Shown in pieces: positions 1 to 5,263 of a DNA stretch of 5,278 nucleotides (its first letter is position 1; the number at the start of each line of letters is the position of its first letter). The DNA comes from Sedimentisphaerales bacterium (GTDB lineage: Bacteria; Planctomycetota; Phycisphaerae; Sedimentisphaerales; SM23-30), in NCBI GenBank assembly GCA_016932145.1, contig JAFGDI010000381.1, positions 1 to 5,278 of the forward strand, in the 5' to 3' direction. The notes under the pieces are model-generated. The model worked only from the letters and a program-made list of their open reading frames with translations. It was not told the origin of the DNA and searched no databases. Position numbers and translations under genes: made by a program.

Positions 1-123
1 ATCTCTATACTTATTAATGGAGAAAAAACCGGCCATTCGCCATAAAAATGAAAAAAAAATAAAAATAACCGCTCTGTGCCGTAGAAAAGCCGAATTGAGC
101 AAAAAAAGAATTCCGATACTTGC

Positions 124-1503
124 CTATTTTACCGCATTTATCTTATTCTTGCCGTCACTTTTGGCTTTCAGTAAAGCTGTATCAGCCGCCAGTAATAACT
201 GCCTGACCGTATCGCCATCAGCAGGATAGGTCGCTACCCCCCCGCTGATCGTCAACTTACAGGCATTACTGGCAAAACGACTGGCACAAGGACTGTGGCA
301 CATCATATCACGAAACTGATCGCTCATTCGCAAAGCCATCTCTGAGTTAGAGGGCATTTGCTCTGAACCAACCTCGGCCCCTTTGCCCGGACGATTGATC
401 TCAGGTGAATCCCAGAATAAAACGGCAAATTCATCGCCGCCCAAACGCGCTACCACATCATACTTGCGACAGCATTGCTTTGCGAGCTGTGCCGCCTGAC
501 ATAGAATATAATCACCTGATATGTGACCATAAGTATCGTTATAATACTTGAAGTTATCAATATCAAAGACCAGCATCGATATTTTTATATCCTGTACCTG
601 GGCCTTTTCCAGTAATTGCCGCAAAAAAGACTCCAGATATCTGCGATTATAAGCGCCGGTAAGCTCATCGACAGTTGCCAGCGACCTGAGATTCTGATCT
701 CGCCACGACAGAGCCAAAAGAGCCGCGAGATAACCGGCGATAGAATTTACCACTTTACCATCTGGCTTATTATCGCCGGGCCAGATACGCATAATCCCCA
801 TAAACTCACCCGTAACGGAAGTTAATCGTTCGTCAAAATAATCTATTATGCCAAACTCATTTGTGTCACTGGCAGAATCACGCAGATCATTGTATATGCT
901 GACCTTCTTAACCTGCAAAAAGTCTTCAAAGGCACGCTCAGCTTTGCGACATAAAATATCGGGCCCCAACGAAATGGCAACTGACAACTCCTGACATATC
1001 TTCAGGAAATTGCCCCGTACCATATTAGAAAAGACACCTATCAGGGCTGACACATCTTCCGGTGCTATCTGCGTACCTGCTGATGATGATACTCTGTTGC
1101 TAACTGTAGCTGGCTCATAACTAAACTGGCCATCAAAGATTATCCGCTGTATCTCATGGAGGGGAGCAGGCATTATCAGCAGGTCTTTCATGCCCTGTCG
1201 CTCCAGACCGGCAAAATAGGTCTCTGTCCAGGCCTCACCATAACCAACTATTCTCGACCGGGGTGAGCCGTGGGTCAAAGCCTGCACGATCGCTGCACTG
1301 TTAGTGCCTGAAACAGACAGGTTCAGCAGTATTATGTCCGGCTGCTCACTGGCTGTCCGGGCTATGCCAGATAAAATATCAGATATAGCAACTATCTCTG
1401 CCTGCGACTGCTCAGCCGACCTGCGTAAGAGCTTGTCCATCTGACCGTCATCGGCCAGTAGAAATATGCTGATTATTCTTTTATCAGGTGTGATCTTCAT
1501 CAT
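124..1503 (-). CDS. Diguanylate cyclase with degenerate receiver, GAF-like middle and GGDEF domain
   Basis: Predicted cytoplasmic enzyme (459 aa) that makes cyclic di-GMP from two GTP. Residues about 9-123 look like a CheY-type receiver: the acidic pair is present (D18, D19), but the phospho-acceptor position in the third strand is N61 and the conserved lysine before proline is M111, so phosphorylation is unlikely. Residues about 145-270 resemble a divergent GAF domain ending in a helix that leads to the catalytic part. The GGDEF domain (about 272-459) has DELTG at 279-283, the FDID-F-K-ND metal/substrate block at 313-323, GGDEF at 355-359 and an inhibitory-site RxxD at 346-349, exactly five residues before GGDEF. 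It should therefore be active and product-inhibited. The start is the first of two adjacent ATGs, 12 bases after the upstream gene's stop. No good Shine-Dalgarno is visible, suggesting translational coupling. No transmembrane segment or signal peptide. Only a weak 3-4 bp hairpin before a T run (about 24-48) was seen as a possible terminator. Confidence 0.93.
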   Translation of the reverse strand: MMKITPDKRIISIFLLADDGQMDKLLRRSAEQSQAEIVAISDILSGIARTASEQPDIILLNLSVSGTNSAAIVQALTHGSPRSRIVGYGEAWTETYFAGLERQGMKDLLIMPAPLHEIQRIIFDGQFSYEPATVSNRVSSSAGTQIAPEDVSALIGVFSNMVRGNFLKICQELSVAISLGPDILCRKAERAFEDFLQVKKVSIYNDLRDSASDTNEFGIIDYFDERLTSVTGEFMGIMRIWPGDNKPDGKVVNSIAGYLAALLALSWRDQNLRSLATVDELTGAYNRRYLESFLRQLLEKAQVQDIKISMLVFDIDNFKYYNDTYGHISGDYILCQAAQLAKQCCRKYDVVARLGGDEFAVLFWDSPEINRPGKGAEVGSEQMPSNSEMALRMSDQFRDMMCHSPCASRFASNACKLTISGGVATYPADGDTVRQLLLAADTALLKAKSDGKNKINAVK

Positions 1504-1515
1504 TAGAAATAACGG

Positions 1516-2094
1516 TCATTCCAGGTCGTCTGACAATAAAGAATCTATTTCTTCTCGACTTAAGGAAATCTCTTCTTTATCAAATACAGACATGCTCTCT
1601 TTAACCTTACCCGACCCTTTCTCTTTTTCTATTATCAGTTCAACTTGCCTCTGCGCCGACAAGACATGATCAACTTCATCTGCTGCCGGGCTATTACCTT
1701 TAATTATTCCCACTTTATCATATATGCCATTAATGACAGAACCATTAAACGACGATAACAGCAAGGCATGACAAGCCCCTGATTCCAGAGCCTGCTGCAA
1801 CTTTTCCTGGCTATGACCTGACAATGCTACTGACTGGCCAAAACCAGACTCAGCTATCAGCTTAAAAAAGCCCATCTGAGATCGTGATAAATTATCGAGC
1901 CAGACCAGCAATAATAAAGCATTAGTCTTACATGTCCCGGCACGCTTATGCTTAAATACCATCGCAGTCGCCAGATATACATTGTCACAAACCTCTGTCA
2001 GTGCCCGGCACATGTCAAGCTGCGCTGACAATTGCCTTTGCACCTCCACAGGAGCAACAATTATTATATGCTTTGGCGACAACTCTGATTCCAT
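1516..2094 (-). CDS. Receiver-like protein with C-terminal FliM/CheZ-type docking peptide
   Basis: A 192-aa cytoplasmic protein with no firm family assignment. Residues about 8-130 follow the alternating strand/helix pattern of a response-regulator receiver: first strand HIIIVAP, third strand ALLLLVWLD, fourth strand VALSGHS, then a helix ending in ESGA and a fifth strand HALLL. The acidic pair of strand one is missing (A14, P15), D67 may sit at the phospho-acceptor position, S92 matches the conserved Thr/Ser, and the usual lysine is absent. A charged linker (about 135-173) leads to a tail containing LSREEIDSLL (178-187), which resembles the CheY-binding EIDALL helix of FliM. The ATG at 2094 is preferred over an in-frame TTG at 2124 because a purine-rich stretch (GAGGAAGGAAAG) lies 9-12 bases or more upstream of it and because the receiver fold starts right after it. 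It is the first gene of a probable two-gene unit with the diguanylate cyclase, so it may modulate that enzyme (inference). Confidence 0.82.
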   Translation of the reverse strand: MESELSPKHIIIVAPVEVQRQLSAQLDMCRALTEVCDNVYLATAMVFKHKRAGTCKTNALLLLVWLDNLSRSQMGFFKLIAESGFGQSVALSGHSQEKLQQALESGACHALLLSSFNGSVINGIYDKVGIIKGNSPAADEVDHVLSAQRQVELIIEKEKGSGKVKESMSVFDKEEISLSREEIDSLLSDDLE

Positions 2095-2136
2095 CAGACT
2101 AAACTTTCCTTCCTCTCTTATCAAAACCCATTTAAC

Positions 2137-2144
2137 AACATGTT
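2137..2144. repeat. AACATGTT palindrome at the predicted minus-strand start site
   Basis: A perfect 8-base palindrome overlapping the predicted transcription start (about 2140) of the minus-strand genes; it can also be read as TAACA-ACA-TGTTA (2133-2145). Its placement would suit a repressor operator, but no cognate regulator is identifiable and such short AT-rich palindromes often arise by chance. Confidence 0.25.
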
Positions 2145-2146
2145 AG

Positions 2147-2176
2147 ATTATAATTTATAAATTACCGGACTTACAA
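2147..2176 (-). promoter_or_regulatory. Sigma-70-type promoter for the minus-strand signalling genes
   Basis: On the minus strand a perfect TATAAT (2152-2147) is preceded, after an 18-base spacer, by TTGTAA (2176-2171), which matches four of six bases of the -35 consensus. Transcription would begin near 2140, leaving a leader of about 46 bases before the ATG at 2094. The position directly upstream of the first minus-strand gene supports the call. The region is AT-rich, so a chance -10 match is possible. Confidence 0.55.
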
Positions 2177-2273
2177 GCGAAAAAACATTAATCATTAAAT
2201 TACAGCTACTTAACCATATTGCCCGATCGCTATAATCGTTACACCCCTTACCATCGCTACCATTACCGACCTT

Positions 2274-2288
2274 CTGCCTAGCTGGCAG
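2274..2288. repeat. CTGCC-N5-GGCAG inverted repeat, possible activator site
   Basis: Perfect five-base arms around TAGCT, centred about 183 bases upstream of the predicted sigma-54 transcription start. It is relatively GC-rich in AT-rich surroundings. A binding site for an enhancer-binding protein is possible, but the assignment rests only on symmetry and distance. Confidence 0.3.
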
Positions 2289-2370
2289 TTGAAATAAACG
2301 GTTTTTATCAGTTTTGGCAGAAATAACAGCAGGTATAATCAACAAAAACACACCAATGCCATACCTCACA

Positions 2371-2395
2371 TAAGTTACTTATTATAAACAACTTA
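2371..2395. repeat. TAAGT-T-ACTTA palindrome plus extra ACTTA half-site
   Basis: An 11-base palindrome (2371-2381) is followed by a further AACTTA at 2390-2395, so the ACTTA half-site recurs on the same strand after 14 bases; TAAGTT and AACTTA also form a six-base inverted repeat. It lies roughly 70-95 bases upstream of the predicted sigma-54 start. This could be a multi-site operator for an activator. A minus-strand TATAAT (2386-2381) overlaps it but has no matching -35 box. Confidence 0.3.
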
Positions 2396-2437
2396 CACCT
2401 TAGTAATCCTTCTTGTTTATAACTATTTTTCAGAATA

Positions 2438-2453
2438 TGGCATAAGTTTTGCA
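2438..2453 (+). promoter_or_regulatory. Probable sigma-54 (RpoN) -24/-12 promoter
   Basis: TGGCAT (2438-2443), a five-base spacer and TTGCA (2449-2453) match the RpoN consensus TGGCAC-N5-TTGCA at all but one defined base. The invariant GG (2439-2440) and GC (2451-2452) have exactly ten bases between them. Transcription would begin near 2464, giving a 36-base leader to the ATG at 2500. RpoN promoters need an enhancer-binding ATPase, and symmetrical sequences lie upstream in the expected range. The gene served is the response-regulator-like gene and possibly groES-groEL beyond it. Confidence 0.7.
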
Positions 2454-2463
2454 TACAGTAACA

Positions 2464-2477
2464 TGTACAGGAGTACA
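2464..2477 (+). promoter_or_regulatory. Short hairpin at the predicted 5' end of the message
   Basis: TGTAC (2464-2468) and GTACA (2473-2477) are perfectly complementary around an AGGA loop. If transcription starts at about 2464 from the sigma-54 promoter, the mRNA would begin with this stem-loop. It might protect the 5' end or, as DNA, act as an operator at +1. The AGGA in the loop is too far from any start codon to be the ribosome binding site. Confidence 0.3.
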
Positions 2478-2499
2478 AAATTTTAGGACAGGCTGTATT

Positions 2500-3012
2500 A
2501 TGTCAATATCACTTGCACAACCGAATAGTGTTAATATCCTGATGAGCAATAGTGCCTGGGCCTGGCCCCAGGCCGTGCAGCAGATATTTCAGCCGCGTGG
2601 GGTCAACACCCTGCTGGCTGAGGGTACTGATGATATTGTTCGCATAATTGACAATAGTAAAGTACATCTGGCCATAATTGACCAGTCAATAGACAATGAA
2701 AACGGCCTGAAAGCGCTGGAGATAATTCGCAAAAAGGACAGACTGCTGCCCTGCGTTCTTTTGGCCGGCGAAGTGAATAATAAACTGCTGGCCACTGCTT
2801 TGAGCCTGCATGTATGCTCTGTATTAGCCAAGCCCGTTGACATTGTTCAACTAGCCGAGCAGATGGACCGCATATTCAGGAAGTATTACTCCAGCCCGGT
2901 GTTCGCAGCCGCCCAGAACGACCTGAGAGAATACCTCAAAAACCATAGTGTACCCCTGCCCAACAAGAGTATATCGTCTCGATTTTCCATAAGGATCAGA
3001 CGAGGAAAATAA
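2500..3012 (+). CDS. Single-domain response-regulator-like protein
   Basis: A 170-aa cytoplasmic protein consisting of one receiver domain (about 11-130) and a basic tail of about 40 residues ending SIRIRRGK, with no recognisable output domain. The phospho-acceptor Asp is present in the third strand (IIDQS, D61), as are the GLKALEIIRK helix and the conserved Lys-Pro (K111, P112). However, the acidic metal-binding pair of strand one is replaced by S16-N17 and the conserved Thr/Ser in strand four by A89, so phosphorylation is doubtful. The ATG at 2500 has AGGACAGG upstream with 7-11 bases spacing. An in-frame TTG at 2449 is rejected because it lies inside the -12 element of the sigma-54 promoter. 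The gene ends 54 bases before groES with no terminator between, so co-transcription with the chaperonin genes is plausible. The partner kinase is unknown. Confidence 0.87.
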   Translation: MSISLAQPNSVNILMSNSAWAWPQAVQQIFQPRGVNTLLAEGTDDIVRIIDNSKVHLAIIDQSIDNENGLKALEIIRKKDRLLPCVLLAGEVNNKLLATALSLHVCSVLAKPVDIVQLAEQMDRIFRKYYSSPVFAAAQNDLREYLKNHSVPLPNKSISSRFSIRIRRGK

Positions 3013-3066
3013 ATATTATAACAATAGTTTTAACAAAAAGTTTTTAATTTCAGGAGTTAAGCAAAA

Positions 3067-3354
3067 ATGAAAATCAGACCACTCGGAGAGAAAGTATTGA
3101 TCAAGAGACTTGAGGCAGAGTCAACAACAAAGGGCGGCATCGTTCTGCCGGACAGTGCCAAGGAAAAGCCAAGACAGGGCAAAGTAGTAGCTCTGGGCGA
3201 TGGCAAGCTGCTTGATGACGGCACCAGAGCCAAGTTCCAGGTTGCTAAGGACGATGTAGTATTGTTCAGCTCATATGCCGGGACTGAAGTCAAGGTCGAT
3301 GGTCAGGAATACCTGCTGATGGATGAGTCTGACATACTGGCTGTTATCGGCTAA
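3067..3354 (+). CDS. groES: Co-chaperonin GroES (Hsp10)
   Basis: A 95-aa subunit of the heptameric lid that caps the GroEL cavity in the cytoplasm and promotes ATP-dependent folding of enclosed proteins. Family hallmarks are visible along the chain: the N-terminal IRPLGEKVLIKR strand, the mobile loop (about 16-34) with GGIVLP at 23-28 that contacts the GroEL apical domain, a GKVVALGDG segment, and the C-terminal block ending in YLLMDESDILAVIG. Length is normal for bacterial GroES. AGGAG at 3052-3056 lies ten bases before the ATG. groEL follows after 78 bases, the classic order. No CIRCE inverted repeat was found upstream, so HrcA control at this site is not supported. The 54-base gap from the preceding gene has TATTAT/TATAAC -10-like sequences (3014-3022) without a good -35. 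Confidence 0.98.
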   Translation: MKIRPLGEKVLIKRLEAESTTKGGIVLPDSAKEKPRQGKVVALGDGKLLDDGTRAKFQVAKDDVVLFSSYAGTEVKVDGQEYLLMDESDILAVIG

Positions 3355-3394
3355 TTAGAGATCATTACCAGTATTGACTTTGAATAAAAAATAA

Positions 3395-3412
3395 TGAGAT
3401 CGAAAGGTCTCA
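3395..3412 (+). promoter_or_regulatory. Intercistronic GNRA-tetraloop hairpin between groES and groEL
   Basis: TGAGATC (3395-3401) pairs with GGTCTCA (3406-3412) as a seven-base stem with one U-G wobble, closed by a C(GAAA)G tetraloop, an especially stable RNA loop. No T run follows, so it is not an intrinsic terminator. It ends seven bases before the AGGAGA that serves groEL. An RNA processing or stability role is suggested by known groESL intercistronic cleavage in Agrobacterium; here it is inference. Confidence 0.5.
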
Positions 3413-3432
3413 AAATAACAGGAGAGATAAAA

Positions 3433-5061
3433 ATGGCGTCAAAGAAGATCATTTTTGATAACGAAGCTCGTCAGTCGATTCGTGACGGCGTACAGAAATT
3501 AGCGCGTGCAGTAAAAGTTACCCTCGGACCGGCCGGTCGCAATGTTGTAATTGAAAAATCATACGGCTCACCACTGGTAACCAAAGACGGTGTTAGTGTT
3601 GCAAAAGAAATAACCCTGGAAGATGCCTGTGAAAATATCGGTGCCCAGATGGTTAAAGAAGTAGCCTCTAAGACTTCTAATGCTGCTGGTGACGGTACAA
3701 CAACTGCTACCGTAATGGCTGAGGCTATTTATTGCGAAGGTCTCAAAAATGTTGTTGCCGGTGCTAACCCTACCCAGCTCAAGCGTGGTATCGACAAGGC
3801 AGTTGAAGCTGTTGTTGCCAAGTTCAACACCATGAGCATACCAGTTGATTCAAGCAAGCAGATCGCTCAGGTTGGTACTTGCGCTGCTAACCAGGATTCC
3901 GAGATCGGTAAAATGATCGCTGAAGCTATGGACAAAGTAGGCAAAGATGGCGTTATAACCATTGAAGAAGGCAAGACCCTGGAGACAACTGTTGACCTGG
4001 TAGAAGGTATGCAGTTTGACAAGGGCTATCTCTCACCGCACTTTGTTAATAAGCCGGAAAACATGACCTGCGAACTGGATAAGCCTTATATTCTGATCAA
4101 CGAAAAGAAAATATCTTCGATCAAGGACATCGTTCCGATACTCGAGAAGGTAGCACAGGCTGGTCGTCCTCTTCTGATCATTGCTGAAGATATCGAAGGC
4201 GAAGCCCTGGCAACCCTGGTTATCAACAAACTCAGAGGCGTACTCAATGTCTGTGCAGTCAAAGCTCCCGGCTTTGGCGATCGCCGCAAGGCCATGTTAC
4301 AGGACATAGCTATTCTCACCGGCGGCCAGCCAGTATTCGAAGATCTGGGTATCCAGCTCGAATCACTTGGCATAGCTGACCTGGGTCAGGCTAAGAAAGT
4401 TGTTATCGACAAAGAGAACACCACCATTATCGAAGGTGCCGGCTCTACTGCTGATATCAAAGGCCGTATCGACCAGATCAATCGCGAGATCGATATAACA
4501 ACCAGCGATTACGACCGCGAAAAACTTCAGGAAAGACTCGCCAAGCTCAGCGGCGGCGTAGCCCAGATAAATGTTGGTGCTGCTACTGAAGCAGAAATGA
4601 AGGAAAAGAAAGCTCGTGTTGAAGATGCTCTGCACGCATGTCGTGCTGCCGTTGAAGAAGGTGTAATGCCTGGTGGCGGCGTTGCTATGCTCCGTGCAAT
4701 GTCAGTTATCGACTCACTCAAGCTCTCAGGCGATGAAAAGATCGGTGCTGAGATAATCCGTCGCGCTCTGAGCGCCCCGGCCAAGCAGATCGTCGCTAAT
4801 GCCGGTCTCGATGGCTCAGTTATCGCCCAGAAGATACTTGAAGGCGGCGAAGGTGGAAATAACTTCGGTTACGATGCAGCTAAAGGCAAGTATGGCGATA
4901 TGGTTAAGTTCGGTATTATCGTTCCGACTAAGGTAGAACGCACTGCCCTGCAGAATGCCGCTTCTATCTCCGGACTGCTGCTTACTACCGAAGCTGTTAT
5001 CTCTGAAATACCAGAAGATAAGCCAGAAATGCCAGCCATGCCAGGCGGCGGCATGTACTAA
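3433..5061 (+). CDS. groEL: Chaperonin GroEL (Hsp60)
   Basis: A 542-aa subunit of the double-ring ATP-driven folding chamber, working with GroES in the cytoplasm. Conserved ATPase features fall at E. coli-like positions: TLGPAGRNV (30-38, with Ala where E. coli has Lys34), D52 in TKDGVSVAKE, GDGTTTATV with D87, and D398 in KKARVEDALHA. The signature AAVEEGVMPGGG follows. Equatorial, intermediate and apical regions are continuous with no frameshift. The C-terminus is short (MPGGGMY) rather than a long GGM repeat. Six cysteines are visible (66, 101, 150, 213, 274, 403). The start at 3433 is chosen because AGGAGA (3420-3425) lies seven bases upstream and the protein then begins MASKKIIFDNEAR as in the family. 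An in-frame ATG at 3394 would add 13 unconserved residues, lacks a good ribosome site and overlaps a hairpin. Transcribed with groES and ended by a strong terminator. Confidence 0.98.
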   Translation: MASKKIIFDNEARQSIRDGVQKLARAVKVTLGPAGRNVVIEKSYGSPLVTKDGVSVAKEITLEDACENIGAQMVKEVASKTSNAAGDGTTTATVMAEAIYCEGLKNVVAGANPTQLKRGIDKAVEAVVAKFNTMSIPVDSSKQIAQVGTCAANQDSEIGKMIAEAMDKVGKDGVITIEEGKTLETTVDLVEGMQFDKGYLSPHFVNKPENMTCELDKPYILINEKKISSIKDIVPILEKVAQAGRPLLIIAEDIEGEALATLVINKLRGVLNVCAVKAPGFGDRRKAMLQDIAILTGGQPVFEDLGIQLESLGIADLGQAKKVVIDKENTTIIEGAGSTADIKGRIDQINREIDITTSDYDREKLQERLAKLSGGVAQINVGAATEAEMKEKKARVEDALHACRAAVEEGVMPGGGVAMLRAMSVIDSLKLSGDEKIGAEIIRRALSAPAKQIVANAGLDGSVIAQKILEGGEGGNNFGYDAAKGKYGDMVKFGIIVPTKVERTALQNAASISGLLLTTEAVISEIPEDKPEMPAMPGGGMY

Positions 5062-5082
5062 GAGCGGTACATAGATTAAAAG

Positions 5083-5122
5083 AAAGAGCCGGTGCAGTAT
5101 TATACCGCACCGGCTCTTTTTT
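5083..5122 (+). terminator. Intrinsic terminator of the groES-groEL operon
   Basis: A 13-base perfect stem (5083-5095 with 5107-5119), GC-rich in its middle (GAGCCGGTGC), has an 11-base loop and runs into six T residues (5117-5122). The loop contains a small GTAT/ATAC pairing that could lengthen the structure. It begins 21 bases after the groEL stop. The A-rich left flank gives a T-rich tract on the other strand, so it may also stop transcription coming from the right. Confidence 0.93.
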
Positions 5123-5149
5123 ATATATAACAAGTAAGTAAAAAGCGAC

Positions 5150-5191
5150 TGTTCACAGCGATTACATAGATTGCAGAGTTAACTGTGAACA
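5150..5191. repeat. Inverted repeat TGTTCACAG / CTGTGAACA
   Basis: Nine-base perfect arms (5150-5158 and 5183-5191) separated by 24 bases, downstream of the groEL terminator. The left arm with its flanking C, CTGTTCACAG, is itself nearly palindromic. It could be an operator pair for a gene beyond the window or part of a dispersed intergenic repeat; the window cannot decide. Confidence 0.45.
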
Positions 5192-5263
5192 AAACTGTTT
5201 AGTAATAAGTAACAAGAAACAAGCTCACGATTCTCGCTCCGCTCGAAACTATCTGATTTTATT

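Larger units (their letters stand above)
2177..2437. other. Divergent intergenic region without a supported gene
   Basis: This AT-rich stretch separates the divergent signalling genes. The only long reading frame runs leftwards from a GTG at 2369 to 2148. It lacks a ribosome binding site and would run through the minus-strand promoter, so it is not called. What it does hold is a direct repeat of TACCAT (2249-2254 and 2258-2263), an inverted repeat at 2274-2288 and a palindrome with an extra half-site at 2371-2395. These lie about 70-215 bases upstream of the predicted sigma-54 start, the range in which enhancer-binding activators usually bind. Confidence 0.6.

Noticed and set aside
24..48. 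Terminator for the minus-strand genes
   Set aside because: On the minus strand GGC-GAATG-GCC precedes a T run, but the stem is only three to four base pairs and two bases separate it from the T run, so it is too weak to call.
17..229. Plus-strand frame of 70 codons at the left edge
   Set aside because: Half of it is antisense to the conserved end of the GGDEF domain, and the rest is lysine-rich translation of A runs. No ribosome site was seen.
2095..2124. TTG start that would lengthen the 192-aa protein by ten residues
   Set aside because: No Shine-Dalgarno precedes it, and the purine-rich site for the ATG at 2094 lies inside the added segment.
2315..2330. Second sigma-54-like sequence (TGGCAG followed by CAGC)
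   Set aside because: The GG-to-GC spacing is eleven rather than ten bases and the -12 part does not read TTGC.
2148..2369. Minus-strand frame of 73 codons with a hydrophobic, signal-like N-terminus
   Set aside because: It starts with GTG without a ribosome binding site, shows no recognisable domain after the hydrophobic stretch, and its end runs through the -35 and -10 boxes of the minus-strand promoter. A leaderless secreted peptide cannot be excluded but is not supported.
2449..2499. TTG start that would lengthen the response-regulator-like protein by 17 residues
   Set aside because: The TTG is part of the -12 element, upstream of the predicted transcript start, while the ATG at 2500 has its own ribosome site.
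3013..3066. CIRCE element or dedicated promoter directly before groES
   Set aside because: No TTAGCACTC/GAGTGCTAA repeat is present. TATTAT and TATAAC occur, but no -35 box at suitable spacing was found.
3394..3432. Upstream in-frame ATG for GroEL
   Set aside because: It overlaps a hairpin, lacks a good ribosome site and adds residues not typical of GroEL; the ATG at 3433 fits the family and has AGGAGA seven bases upstream.
4816..5133. Minus-strand frames opposite groEL, including one crossing the terminator
   Set aside because: They are antisense to a strongly conserved coding sequence and their translations resemble no protein family.
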